From Saccopteryx bilineata (lineage: Eukaryota > Chordata > Mammalia > Chiroptera > Emballonuridae): a DNA stretch of 64,000 nucleotides. A program made the position numbers and the translations under genes. Below the pieces are notes generated by a model that saw only the letters and a list, made by a program, of their open reading frames with translations, had not been told where the DNA came from and searched no databases. Location: the NCBI RefSeq assembly GCF_036850765.1, contig NC_089493.1:186901140-186965139 (forward strand). Reading direction: 5' to 3'. Of the stretch, positions 9,452-21,270 are shown piece by piece. Numbering within the stretch: position 1 is the stretch's first letter; every line of letters begins with the position of its first letter.

Positions 9452-11900
9452 AAGGCACACTTAAGAGAGAATAATAATAAGAATAATAGCAAATAATTTT
9501 ATTCATAGATACATTTGTCTCTTGGGATAACACTTACTTAGGCAGGTAGAATGAACTGAATTGTTTTCTAGATTATTAAAATATAAAAGTATTACACTTG
9601 GCTTTTTCTGTGTGAATCGTTTTTTCTTAACATACAACATATGAGAAGTGTGGCATGTCTGTTTTACTAGCAGTCATTTTTTTATAGACATAGTAGTATA
9701 TTATAAAGCTATCTTTTAAATTATTATATTCACTTCTTACATATTTGGACATATAAAACTACCTTGATGACAGTCATTCGTGATTGAGAGATTAAAGCAA
9801 ATGGAACTTGACTAATCTAGAATTTCATCTAAGCAGCATCAACATTTTATAGAATTTATATGCAAAACCATCTGTACAAGTGGACACAGCAATTTGATGA
9901 TGTTATATAAATTCATCATTTCCTATTAGGGTAACATGATCTTATCCCAAGGATCTCTATTAAGTGTCAAGAGGATAAAAAGCTCAAGAGGGTGAAGAAC
10001 AGAGGATGTTTTCAGAAGAACAGAGGTTGTTTTCATTAGAAAGAGTACTTAGAGCTCTTCCATAGTTACGTTATTACACAATTTTAAAGCTCATTTGTCT
10101 GCCCAGAGCTTGTGAACCATAGTACATAAGTTATTTTATTGCCACACTTGTGAAAGAACAATTGTCCTAAAAAAGGATCTTGGATAAAAGCTTTCCAGGT
10201 TAAGGTTTCTTTGGAACTGCTTTAGATTATTATAATAGAACTTCTGAAATTCTGGTTAAGGGCTGTATTCACAAAGAATACTTTTTTTTTCAACAGTAGT
10301 GGGCATGCAGTTTTGGAATGATCTGTCTGTTGACTTTTTGTACTCTTCATTTTTAATTGAAAAGGAAATCTTGTAAGGGTGAGAAGAGCAATAAAAAACA
10401 ACCAAGAATTGCAAACTGATGTGATAAGCAAAATCCTCTTGAATCCTAGAAAACTCTGGGCAAAATAAGGAAGTAAGACAAATAATATTCAGGAAGAGAT
10501 GTGCTGAATACTGTCAAATATTTTAGAAATGAGTTAGTCAGTGTTATGACCAGTAGTGACACTTACAGAACAGTTTTCAGCTTTAAAATGTATCTTTATA
10601 TTTGATGTTACTGTGACACCTTTTCTAAGGAGTCTTGATGCCAAAAACTGAAAATCAGTGACATGAGTAATAGCAATGTTCCAAAGTCAACATTTAAACT
10701 ATAAAAAATAAAACTTCCAAATATCTATCAGGTCACTGACCCAGTTTAAATTAGTAGTTCATAAACTGGATTGTTGAGATAGCACTTCTTTCATCATACC
10801 TGTTATGAATTTATATTGAGATATTGAAAATCACTAATTTGTAAAAATAGTTGGAAGTAGTTTACGACTTTCAGTATTATATGATGTTTTGGAGGTTTAA
10901 TATTATATTAATTAAAAGGTAAATTTATTACACTGTAACAATTAGCAAATATCACAAAACCAATGATAAATTACTTAATTGCTGCCCATGCACCACTGTT
11001 TTATGGAAATTGTAGCAGGATATTTACAAAGTATATCCAATAGGTACATGAAGTCTTAAAGCAAAAGCTTTCAACATTTACAGTTACTTTCTGTCAATTT
11101 TTTCAAAGAAATATGGTTGCCACCAAAATGAAAACAAAAGTCTTTTAATTTGTTTTTGAAAGATCATTATTTAGTGGGAGCCCATGAAGGGGCCTCAAAG
11201 TCTTACTATTAACCAAAAGGACATACATCTGTGTGAGCCAATATAGGTGGAAAGGAAGGGGATGCGGCCAGCAGGGACAAGGAGAAGGAGGCTAAAAAGA
11301 AAAAATTGTTGTAGGTTCCCAGAAGAAGAATGAGGAATCGTTATTAATATGTTTGTTTTGTTAACCCAGAATGTTCTATCATTCAGAAAAAGGGCTGTAA
11401 GTAAAAGCTAACATAGCTATTTTTCTTAGCCAATATAAAAGTAGATGTCCAGACTGATATATCTGGGAGTCGCAGCAGTCAAAGACACAGAGGTAAAGAA
11501 ATGGCCAAGCTCCCCGTATCTCCCCACCTTGCCCCCTTTTTTCAAGGTCTGTCCCGATTCCATCTCTGGAAAAAATGAGAGGACACCAGTGCCCTTGGTC
11601 AGTTCAGGGAAAGCATGTAACAATGGAAGGAGTTGTGTTAAACAGAAGAAAATCACATTTCTAAATAACATGATCAACGATAGTCATTGATTACGAATAT
11701 TAATTTGCTTCAACATGATCATGTGGCGGTCATGTCTATGTTGAAAACTGCGTATTCAAAGGAGTGAAGGCTGAGAGTCCTACTGTCCTTATGTAGAAGA
11801 AGTTGATTTTTGCTTGAATAAAAATCCAACCTTCCCTGACACAACAGCACAAGTTTTATAGCGGGTAAAGAGAATCGGTGCATACACCTCCCTTTAAGAT
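9452..11900. other. Unique AT-rich sequence, no gene seen
   Basis: A 21-bp unit is tandemly duplicated at 9994-10014 and 10015-10035. 11160-11320 is a purine-rich patch. Frames around 11426-11690 overlap on opposite strands and resemble no known protein. No interspersed repeat recognised. Confidence 0.45.
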
Positions 11901-12540
11901 GTGATAAGGTTTTCAATACTTTATCAATACATCAGCTACTTTATTAGACTCCCTGTGTCATTCACAGTGAAATAGCAGAGCTGTATGTCTCCACCAGTAT
12001 TTCATAGTTTTATTTTGAAAAAGGATCATCTCCAGTGTTCTGCCACTGTTGTGTGATTTACTGTTCTGCGCTCAGTCCTGAAATATCCATCCACATCTCA
12101 GCTATTCTATTCTTGGCACCCGGAATGATTTTGCTTCGGGTTTTATTTATTCAGCGCCTGTTAATGTTGTAATTTTTATATCACTGTCATGTCACTTTGC
12201 CACTAATGTCATGTATCTGATAAAAGAGCACAGGGAGAGGAGCTGTGTTCTTATTAATTACAGAGGTCTGATAAATGGATTATCTTATTTAGTAAGCAAG
12301 TCCTTGACAAGCCGGTGAATACGGACGGGCATATTAATGCTAGTTTTATAGTAGACTGCAGTGTTGACAAGAGGAGTTTTGTTTGGTTTTTTTTGCTTTT
12401 TGTTTCTGTTTTTGTTAAATTTCTGAACATCTTGATGAAACCAGCCTTCATAGTAACAGCTACACATTATTAATTGACAACCATAAATAATTATATATGC
12501 TGTAGTCCCATGAAGTATTTTATTTTTGTCTTTTCATGAA
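11901..12540. other. Candidate conserved noncoding block
   Basis: This repeat-free stretch has evenly mixed composition, several retained CpGs and TAATTA/ATTAAT-type sites (GTTCTTATTAATTACAGAGG near 12250). It reads like vertebrate noncoding conserved sequence rather than exon: stops occur in all frames. Inferred only. Confidence 0.3.
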
Positions 12541-12690
12541 GCCTAGAACAGATGACCTATAATTACAGTTCCCATTTTACAGATGGAAAAACCAAGGCAA
12601 ATCAAGGTTATAGGAACACGAGATTGCATGACTAATAAAGATGGAGTTGCTGTGAACCCTGGCCACGTTTCAGACGTGCTTTCCTCACAC
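12541..12690 (-). repeat. MIR relic
   Basis: TTCCCATTTTACAGATGGAA, AAACCAAGGCAAATCAAGGT and GCTGTGAACCCTGGCCACG follow the reverse MIR consensus in order. Confidence 0.75.
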
Positions 12691-14690
12691 GACTGCCTTT
12701 GATAATGTCTGCCTCCTGTAATGCTCAGGCTGACTTTTGGATAAATACATAGACATTTATATAAAATATATGTAATAAGCTTTTCACTCGGATTTTGATC
12801 TTATATTATGGTCTCCTCATTGAGGACCGACAAGTTGCTATCACGTCTCTGAATGCAACCCTTCTGCGGAGCAACAAGAGATATGTGACTTTTCTTCTCA
12901 AGCACCTCTCTGTGTGTCTCTCAAACGGAATACTCACAAATGCATCCTACTTACTGAATGCGCTTTTCACTTCTGTTATTGTAATGTAAAGGCTGAAACA
13001 GGCTGGAGAAGGTGCAATGTGGTCGCTAGTTGTTTGCTGATCTGGAAACTGGAAGCTAACTTGACATGGCTCACTGTGAGCTAGCATTGTGATGCGTCCT
13101 CCCCACAATACAACTCCGGGAGGTCTGTAAGTGATAGAACTGGACTTTCAAATCTCAGGTGCCTGATTACGAGATTCTGCCCTTTCCACCTTCTCTCACT
13201 GCCTCGCTGTCTTTCCATAATGATGCTCACATCAGCTGTGTGCCAACTTGGATCAGTCACTGCTCTGAGTTTAATCATCTTTCTCGTGTATCAACGATGT
13301 GGAAAAGATGCTATTTCCTTCCAGTTTCTGATGTAAGGTGCCATGCAAAGTGTCAGATCATAATTCCAATGTGAATCACCCTTCTAGCAGCTTCTACAGG
13401 ACCAGAAATGCCAAGAGGAGTGATTGCCTCTGCCCAGATTCCTGGTTCCAGGGGGCACTATCTCAGGCTTGAATCTGTCATTGTGATTTGACATTTTGTA
13501 CATTGTTATCCTGCCTCTTATATTGAATGAGTTCAAGTTTATATCTTGAATATTTTCAAATTTCCACCCAAACTTGAGGAGGAATAGATGTCTCTACCAT
13601 CCAACATTTACTCAAGAAAGCCCCATAGAATGTCTTGTCAGGGAAGAAAGTCATTATTTCTATTACCATTAGCATCAGTTGCTTCCTTATTTCTTGTTTG
13701 TGCCTCACTTATTACAAACACGCATATTGGGAATTGCTTTACCCAACAAAGCCAAAGGAAGTTGTTTTTTATTGACATGGATTCTCTTTGATTCCTTCAA
13801 GTTGTGCAGGCATGAACATATGGCAGAGAGAAATATTGAAGTAACTACTTAGAATTCTGAATTATTTTCTGCAATAACGAAGTGTCCCAATAATTTCTCC
13901 CTGATTCAGCTAATTACCACAGATTTGGTTGCAGCCCAAGTCACTTTAGTACCTTAGAAAAAGTGAGATGCTTCCGGCAAGATTATCATCAGGAGGATAA
14001 ATGAGTTAGCAAGCATTAATAAAATTGGAGAACAACAGTGTTGAATGTTTTATGCATCATTTGAGTACGTGCCACTTGCAGAAAATTGAATGAACTGCAC
14101 TTTGGTTATGAATACTGGAAGTCAATTTTTTTTGCATTGTTTTACATTTCTTTTAGTTACAGACTTATCAAAGTAAACTTTTTGTTGTTGTTGTTGTTTT
14201 TGTGGGGGGTTTTTTGGTTAGAGAATGCCTTGTAGGCTTCCTTTCTCTTAGAGCTTAGCAATATGTGTAAAGAGTTTAGTCAGTCACCCTTCATTTCTAT
14301 CTTCCTTCTCTCATGATAAACCATTCACCCACTAAGCATTTAATGAATGCCAACTGTGTCTGAGTTAGGGTCAGGACTACTCTATTAGTCCTGTAGTCTA
14401 CAAGGTCACCAAGATATCCCTTGGTTCTGGAGACAGTTTTTTAGCATTCAAGGTTTATTAGATTCCTGAACAATGGATGATGACATAATAGCAATAATTT
14501 TCTTAGTGGTAAAAATTTGCTCGATAGCTACCGTGTGTGTGATGTTCCTCATTTTAAATAAAAATGGCACAATTTCTAGCCTCAGGAGGGCATTCTAATG
14601 AGTTCGCACATGGACCTTCTTCCCCCACATTCTTCCAGTGATAGAAGAGGAGGAGGAAACGTGGAAGGAGCAGCAGGGGAAGGGAGAGTA
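12691..14690. other. Mostly unique sequence; MIR fragment and weak CTCF-like site
   Basis: 13120-13195 (GTAAGTGATAGAACTGGACT ... CTGCCCTTTCCACC) is a likely reverse MIR fragment. GTTCCAGGGGGCAC at 13445-13458 matches 11 of 14 positions of the CTCF core. Frames of 60-70 codons at 12795, 13159 and 13588 look like chance. A GTTGTTGTT tract occurs near 14183. No gene recognised. Confidence 0.4.
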
Positions 14691-14710
14691 AGAAAAACAA
14701 ACACTTCTTG

Positions 14711-15034
14711 CCTGACCAGGCAGTGGTGCAGTGGATAGAGCATTGTACTGGGACATGGAGGACCCAGTTTCGAGACCCCAAGCTCACTGGCTTGAGCGAG
14801 GGCTCATCTGGTTTGAGCAAGGCTCACCAGCTTGAGCCCAAGGTCACTGGCTTGAGCAAGGGGTCACTCAGTCTGCTGTAGCCCCCGGTCAAGGCACATA
14901 TGAGAAAGCAATCAATGAACAACTAAGTGCCACAACAAAGAATTGATGCTTCTCATCTCTCCCCCTTCCTGTCTGTCTGTCCCTATCTGTCCCCCTCTCT
15001 TTCTCTTTCTATCTGTCACACACATACAGAAAAA
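14711..15034 (+). mobile_element. Long tRNA-derived SINE (GACCAGGCAGTGG head)
   Basis: Same family as 2914-3270: head, repeated GGCTTGAGC-type modules, GGTCAAGGCACATATGAG, CTGTCTGTCTGTCCC and an A-rich tail. The 20-bp target duplication AGAAAAACAAACACTTCTTG is perfect at 14691-14710 and 15035-15054, which fixes both ends and marks a young insertion. Confidence 0.96.
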
Positions 15035-15129
15035 AGAAAAACAAACACTTCTTGTGAGTCTAATGTGCTCTAGTTCTTTAGATTTCAACTAAAATATAAG
15101 ATGAGCTGAAATATTACGACTCATTTAGC

Positions 15130-15560
15130 TAGAGTAGAAGCTAGCATTTACGGTGTTCTTCCTCGGTTTCAGGGACTCTATACAGGGGTGGACAAAACAA
15201 TGGGTTTACTGTTGTGAGTATTCAACATACAGTTCTTGTGTTATTTAATATTGTTTTATTTTCCATGTGAACAACTGTAAACCTACTTTTACCCACTCCT
15301 GTATAATAATAGTCAACATTTATTGAGACCTAATTAAGTGCTTTATGGTGGATTCTCTTCATAAGGATTATTGTATCTGATTTTTTTCAATCCTGTTTTA
15401 TGCGGGTTATTGTATCTAATTGTCTCCAAAACTCTCTGGAATAGATACCAGGTCCATCTTAAAGCTGAGAAAACCGAGGCTCGCAGAGATTGATAGATTG
15501 CCCTTCACATAGCGAATGAGATATGGAGCCAGGGTTTCATTTCAGCCAGAGAAAGGGATT
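15130..15560 (-). repeat. MIR relic(s), interrupted by a mariner MITE
   Basis: 15304-15560 follows reverse MIR: AATAATAGTCAACATTTATT, then CTTAAAGCTGAGAAAACCGA, GGCTCGCAGAGATTGATAGA and GGAGCCAGGGTTTCATT. 15130-15178 (GCTAGCATTTACGG) resembles another MIR 3' end. The MITE at 15181-15303 sits between them. Confidence 0.65.
15181..15303 (+). mobile_element. Tc1/mariner-type MITE
   Basis: The element begins TACAGGGGTGGACAAAA and ends with the inverted TTTTACCCACTCCTGTA. TA dinucleotides flank it (15179-15180, 15304-15305), the hallmark of Tc1/mariner insertion. It is only 123 bp and has no coding capacity. A related copy lies at 25877-26009. Confidence 0.88.
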
Positions 15561-16614
15561 TTTACATGAAACTAATGACTTTTGAGATTTAGGAGTACTC
15601 ACAGTTACAGGCTCCTTCCAAACACTGACACTTAAATGGAATTAGTCATTTTGAATTTTTTTTTAAAAAAGGATCCTGAAAGGTATACGTTTCAGACCCT
15701 AAGTGATTGGACCTCCTAAAACAACTTCAGCTTTCCATTAATAAATGTAGAAGCCTGCACGCGTCTTGAGCTGTCTTCTCCTCGCCTCTCCTGATCAGCC
15801 AGGAAGCGGGTTCCCTGGGAACAAGAGCCCATCGGTCCACTTCTCTCTGGAGCCTGTTTTCTCTTCATTTTACAGAGACCGTGATCTGCCAGCTATATTT
15901 ATTTTCATTTCCTCTCCATCTCTATTAGCAATCTATTCCTCCCTACTCCCAACAGCATTCAACCACGGCTCTCTTGTTTCGCCATTGTAAAAGAGAAATT
16001 TTTTAAGAAAAATAAAAGACGCCAAAAGTCACCCCATTTTAATTGTAACAGTTTCCGTTCCACTCATTCCCCTTTCCCAGCTAGAAAAGGGCCCATTGGC
16101 TTGGTCTGTCTTCAGGACACTCATTCTTTGGTTGATACCAGCTAGGTGTCAGGCCTTGTGTCAAACCATAGGATTAAAACAAAGAACATCACAGACGTCA
16201 TAGGTGTGTGTGTTCATTTACAATGGGAGCTCGTAGCTAGTTTGTCCTAATGCCGCAGGGTATTTAAAAGATCAGCGTAGGATCTTAGGTTTTGGATCTC
16301 AGTCCTGTCTCTCATCAAACCTGTGCAGGCTTGAGAGGCTCGTGGTGCCCATATACACATAACCCACCAAGGCTTTTTAAAAATATTGCCCAGCAATAAA
16401 CTTAGATTTCAAACGCAGCATTTGAATCTATATTGATCAAGCTGTATTGTCACCTAAAGGCATCAATCTGCTTTTAATTTAAGACATTAGTTTTCCTTTT
16501 ATTATTTAGGTATTTTTGTGACTAAAGTAGATAAAGGCTCTCACTACTGTGTTTCCAAACAAGGACACTGGCCCACAAACTGGGATTTTCCTGGCCATTT
16601 CCATTAATGTGGGT
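15561..16614. other. Unique sequence, no gene seen
   Basis: Mixed intergenic sequence. A 74-codon plus-strand frame at 15766-15990 has no recognised relative. Confidence 0.45.
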
Positions 16615-16740
16615 AAATTATATTGATCCCATTTTATAACTAAAATAAGTGAGCATTGGAGATCAATGAATAACTTGCCTAGTCTCACCCAGTCAGTCAC
16701 ATACAAAAAACAAGAGTTGAATACAATTCTCTTTGATTGC
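16615..16740 (-). repeat. MIR relic
   Basis: GATCCCATTTTATAACTAAA, AATAACTTGCCTAGTCTCAC and CCAGTCAGTCACATAC follow the reverse MIR core. Confidence 0.6.
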
Positions 16741-17714
16741 ATCATCTAAGATCTTTCAAACATGTTTTATGAATGCAGCAAAATCAAGAGGCTTAGGTTG
16801 GGTGAGATGTGATGGGGACAAAGAAAACCCACAACAGGGGTGTTAATAGACTAACTTTGTGTCCTTTGAAATCTTCCCTAGTCAGACCCTGGTCCCTCGT
16901 CATGGAAGACAGGCATTTTTAAAGTTTCATCAAAAAGAGCTCAGATGACAAACGGCTGTTTGAAATATTGATAGATTATTTCCTTCACTACCAGTTCCTA
17001 TGTAACCAGATTCCCAGTGTTTTGTTTGGGAAACACCCATAAGTTCTTGCTATTTTTGCTTTCAAACGTTGAGTTCCTTTGCTGTTTTGAGAGAAGCATT
17101 TTAAAGGGAGGATTTGTTCCTGGTTTCCTTTAGTTAAATTTGTTTTTTTGAAATATTGCATGATTTAATGTTTGGTAGAGAATTTTGTTGTTTTTTTCTT
17201 CTCCCTTTAATTTTAATTCAAACAGCTTGATAAGAGTTTATTAAAATTTGTTTTGAAGTTATTGCTGACTTTGAATTAGGTGGGAGCCAATATATCCCTA
17301 TGCATGTGTGGGCTCCTATTTATGACAAATACGTTTGTCTTTCCACTCATGCATAATTTCCAAATTCCAGAAATGACTTCTGCTTTATAGCTGTGCTTTT
17401 TAAACCCATCACAAGGAGGGCTCCTGTCAGCATTTCTATTATATTCCTTACTTTACAGAGCTTTATACCATGGTCAGAAAACTCACTCCAGGATTAGTTT
17501 TGGCAGATAAACTCTAATCTGGGGGGAAGAAAAGTGTTTATTTTATTTTTTCTAACATTTAAAAAAAAATTATACTGGCTCGTCTATTCTCATACAATTG
17601 GAATTCATGGACTATTTTTTTCTTTCTTCCTTTTTTTTTTTTTGCTACAACACTTCTCTTTCTCTAAAAGAGGATATCCTGGTTAGAACTTCTCCATTTT
17701 CCAAAGGGAGGGAA
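16741..17714. other. Unique AT-rich sequence, no gene seen
   Basis: T-rich runs (17140-17220, 17630-17643) and no supported frame or repeat. Confidence 0.5.
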
Positions 17715-18115
17715 GCTGGGTGACACAAAGCATGGCCACTAGAGTTCAACAGATCTGAGTTCAAAACCCAATGCCGTGACTCAAAAGGTATGGGGTCGGG
17801 GATGAGCTACTTACTGAATATAACAGTCACTCAAGTGGTTGCTACAGAGGTATATTCTAGCTCATTATTTTCAGTTCTGTTTCCATTTAGAAACAAATGA
17901 GTTCCTTAATCAGATGCATACCTCTACGAACAATTAAATCTGTTCCTTCATTTACAAATTCAATATTCATTGAGTATCAGACTGGATGCTAGAGATACAA
18001 AGGCAATCGAACATGGCCCCCGCTCTCAAAGGACACATATCTAGTTCAGTAGGCAAGAGTCAGACTTGTAAGGAGACAAAGTACAGCGTGCTTAATGTTT
18101 CCTTCGAGGTTTGGA
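17715..18115 (+). repeat. Old mammalian repeat relics
   Basis: 17715-17840 (CATGGCCACTAGAGTTCAAC, AGATCTGAGTTCAAAACCCA) resembles the forward MIR head. 17940-18115 (TTCATTGAGTATCAGACTGG, GATGCTAGAGATACAAAGGC, CCCGCTCTCAAAGGACAC) follows a common old mammalian LINE-like 3' pattern ('ATTGAGTGCCT ... GGGATACA ... CCCTGCCCTCA'). Subfamily not assigned. Confidence 0.45.
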
Positions 18116-18440
18116 CAACTCAGAGAAAAGTCACTTTCCTGAGAGTAAGTCAGCACTGAGGGTGGAAGGGTAGGCATTGCTGTACTGAATACTGAAAGAT
18201 GTGGAGGAGAAAGATAAACATCTTCCGGTCCTGGGAGCAGCGTGTACAAAGAAAGCATAGAGAAGAGAAGCATGGTGTAACCTGGGCACTCGGGCCCGAC
18301 TGCAGTGAACAGTGTAGGGAGATGTGAGAGGAGCAAACAGGGTGTAATGGAAAGATAGTGCAGTCCTTCTCCATCGTGGTGAACCTGCGAGGCTCTCTCA
18401 CGGCTCCGGTACCCTGCACGCCACCTAGTGTTCTAGTTTG
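18116..18440. other. Unique sequence, no gene seen
   Basis: Frames of about 100 codons at 18046-18482 on the minus strand overlap in two registers and resemble nothing known; part of one runs into the MITE. Likely chance. Confidence 0.45.
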
Positions 18441-18448
18441 GTTTACAC

Positions 18449-18908
18449 CAGGGGTCCCCAAACTGTGGCCCCCTGAGGCCATTTATTCAGCCCTCACCGC
18501 ACTTCCAGAAGGGGCACCTCTTTCACTGGTGGTCAGTGAGAGGCGTCGCAAAGCACGGCGTTGCTCATGTACAGTACTACTTCCAGTGACACAGGATGCA
18601 CGCATCATGGCTCCGGAAGTGCGTCATATCACTTGTTACAGCTAGCAGTGACAAATATGGAACCAGACATTGACCATCTCATTAGCCAAAAGCAGGCCCA
18701 TAGTTCCCATTGAAATACTGGTCAGTTTGTTGATTTAAATCTTGTTCTTTATTTTAAATATTGTATTTGTTCTTGTTTATTTTACTTTAAAATAAAATAT
18801 GTGCAGTGTACATAGGGATTTGTTCATAGTTTTTTTTTATAGTCCAGCCCTCTAACGGTCTGAGGGACAGTGAACTGGCCCCCTGTGTAAAAAGTTTGGG
18901 GACCTCTG
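18449..18908 (+). mobile_element. hAT-type MITE, family 2 (460 bp)
   Basis: It opens CAGGGGTCCCCAAACTGTGG and closes AGTTTGGGGACCTCTG. The 8-bp duplication GTTTACAC is perfect (18441-18448 and 18909-18916). It is the sister of 3853-4389 in opposite orientation, shorter internally. The 95-codon frame at 18358-18645 is MITE-derived. Confidence 0.94.
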
Positions 18909-18916
18909 GTTTACAC

Positions 18917-19619
18917 CTTTATTTTGATGAAGTACATTTGCCCCGAACTTTCTTTAAAAAAAAAAAAAAAAGCGTGTAGGAGGTATAGTTTTTGTAAAGT
19001 TTTTATGTGACTTAACATGGCTCTAGTCTATCCTCTCCCTTGACATATAATTTAGCTACATATGTCATTTTAATTTGAAACTTATTTTCCTAGGATTTTG
19101 AAGCCATTGCTCCTGTGTCCTCAAGCCTCTAATGGTGCTGTTGAGAAATCTCAAGCCTTTCTGACACTTAATGTTTACATATGACTTTATCCATTTCTCT
19201 TCGGAAGGTTTTAGAATATTCTGTTTGTCACTGTGTTTCTGAAATTTCACTTACTTTACAAGTTGTCCTAAACAATCTGTTGGATATTTAATCCAGATAT
19301 TCATATTTTGGGCTGGAAATTTTCTCAAAACATTTTATTCACTCTTCCAATTCTTTTTATTTCTTTTCTCAATTCTTTGGAGCTCCTTATTCAGATGTGA
19401 GCTTATATTGTCATGTGATCTAATTTTCTTGTCCTTTATTTGCTGTCTTCCATGATTGTGTCTTTTTTTTGATATTCTTTCTGGATTATTACTTGACTTT
19501 GTTTTTCCATCTTTCTGTTGATTTGTTTTTAGTCCTTGTGTCTCTTTATCCTTTTTTTTCTTTTTTTTTTTTTTTTTTTTTTAGTGTCAAGCTTTCTTTC
19601 CTATTCCTATGTACTTTTT
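18917..19619. other. T-rich sequence, possibly old LINE-derived
   Basis: An A-run (18957-18971) and a T-run (19551-19582) frame T-rich sequence. 19080-19450 has the feel of an old LINE 3' region, but I could not place it. Confidence 0.3.
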
Positions 19620-20035
19620 CATATGTTGATGACCCGGAATCTTTTATTTACAATCTTGATATCTCTCCTGAACACCTGCCTCACCGATTCACTGTCCACT
19701 CCTGGATGTATAAAGGCATCTCAAGCATCACAACGAAAAATTGAGCTCCTGGTCTGCTTCCCCAAATCTGTTGCTCCTGAAATCTTCCCTGCTGTAGTAA
19801 ACAGGAATGTCATCTGCCAGTTTCCCAAGGCAGAGTGTGAGTTCACCTTGATGTCTCTTCTTCAGTACTTTCATCAGGAACTCTAGCTGACCGTACCTTT
19901 CCAGTAGATCAGGAATCTGATCATTTCTGTTTATTTCCATTGTTACCACTCTCATTTAAACTACCATTTTCTTTTTTTTTTAAATAACTTCTTTTTTAAA
20001 ATTAATTTATTTATTCATTTTAGAAAGGAGAGAGA

Positions 20036-20072
<37 letters not shown>

Positions 20073-20505
20073 GAGGGAGGAGCAGGAAGCATCAACTCCC
20101 ATATGTGCCTTGACCAGGCAAGCCCAAGGTTTTGAACCGGCGACCTCAGCATTTCCAGGTTGATGCTTTACCCACTGCGCCACCACAGGTCAGGCTAAAC
20201 TACCATTTTCTTTTGCCTCTGTTCATTGTAATAGCTTTCTAAATGGTCTTCCTGATCCTTCTCTTGCCTTGGTCTCAACACAACAGTCCAACTGATTGTA
20301 TGTAGAGGACTCCAGTGGCTCCCCATTTCACTCAGTGTACGAATAAAAAGCCCCGGGATGACCATCAGGGCCCGTGTAACCTCCTTTTCCCTTGCCTCCC
20401 ATCACACATGGCCTTTTTGACCTTCTTTTCTGTGTTTGCTCCTGCTCTACGTCACTACAGCCACACTGCTTTCTCGTAGTTTCCTTGAACTTGTGTTCTC
20501 AGGGA
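19620..20505 (+). repeat. L2 LINE relic, split by a SINE
   Basis: The text follows the L2 3' region in order: ATCTCTCCTGAACACCTGCC, AAATTGAGCTCCTGGTCTGC, GAATCTGATCATTTCTG, TTGTAATAGCTTTCTAAATG, GGCTCCCCATTTCACTCAG and CCACACTGCTTTCTCGTAG. The SINE at 19976-20195 cuts it cleanly. Frames here (19469-19744, 19536-19886) are remnants, not genes. Confidence 0.75.
19976..20195 (-). mobile_element. tRNA-derived SINE (GTGGTGGCGCAGTGG head)
   Basis: Reverse copy of the family at 2118: 5' poly(T), a (GA)n-rich stretch (20035-20070), GTGCCTTGACCAGGCAAGCC, and the head in reverse ending CACCACAGGTCAGGC. The 19-bp duplication TAAACTACCATTTTCTTTT is perfect (19957-19975 and 20196-20214). It interrupts an L2. 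Confidence 0.97.
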
Positions 20506-21045
20506 CACCTCTGTCATGAGCAAGGGAGCATCCCCAAAAGGAGTCACTCACACTCATTCTTATCTTTTCACAATGGCAGGTTTATTAGGGAGACCTCCCC
20601 AATGAGCCAATAAAGTCACATGCAGGTTACCCACAGAGGGCGAGCTTACACAAGAGAAGTGAGTAAAGACAGCTCTGACACAAAGTCCCAGTCACTGACA
20701 GTGTCTACAGGTGGTGGGGTGGGCTTCAGTCACAAGCCAGGTTGCTGCAGTGGCGGCACATGCCCAGTGGAATGGAAGTCTGTCAGGGCTCTGAGCATGA
20801 CTCGTGGTATAGCCATGCTTAAGCATTAGGTATTCGGAGCTCTGAGTTCTTATAGCCTATAAGACATGGAGGTCCCACTGATATCAGTATCCAAATGGAG
20901 TCCCAGTCTTGTGGTTTTGGGTCTTCTGGGCTCCTTCCAACATTGCTTCTCTTACACCCCATTACCTCAGTCTTGACATAGCACTTGACATAACTGTCAT
21001 GACCGACATTGACTCCATATTGGATTGTCAAAGGTGTCCAACAGG
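20506..21045 (-). mobile_element. LTR-like segment, possible solo LTR
   Basis: In reverse this starts TGTTGGACACC, contains GGCTATAAGAACTC (TATA-like) and, later, CCTAATAAACCTGCC (AATAAA polyadenylation signal), and ends near CATGACAGAGGTGTCCCTG. That order (TG, TATA, AATAAA, short downstream part) is the plan of a retroviral LTR. I could not find a clean target duplication, and no internal retroviral genes flank it. It could instead be unique sequence. Confidence 0.35.
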
Positions 21046-21139
21046 TCCACTTTACTCTTGCTCTATACACAAAGAGGTTTACATAGGGTTTTTGGATTTT
21101 TCTTTTTGTGTGTTTTTTTTTATTTTTATAAAATACATA

Positions 21140-21270
21140 GTGACTGGGTAGCTATTTGGGGTGATCAGAAAAAGCTTCTCTGAGGAGGTAGGATTTATGC
21201 TAAAATCTGGAGTATAAGAAGTCGCTGAAAGACGGGGAAGAACATGTCAGGGCCATGGGAGAGCTTGTTT
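21140..21270 (+). repeat. Old LINE-like relic
   Basis: GAAAAAGCTTCTCTGAGGAG, GTAGGATTTATGCTAAAATC and AAAGACGGGGAAGAACATG follow an old mammalian repeat ('GAAGGCTTCCTGGAGGAGGTG ... TGAGC'). Same broad family as 17940 and 57620. Confidence 0.45.

Noticed and set aside
18046..18645. Overlapping frames of about 95-110 codons
   Set aside because: Partly inside a hAT MITE, no family resemblance, overlapping on both strands.
19469..19886. Frames with long F/L runs suggesting a membrane segment
   Set aside because: The hydrophobic run comes from a poly(T) tract and an L2 relic.
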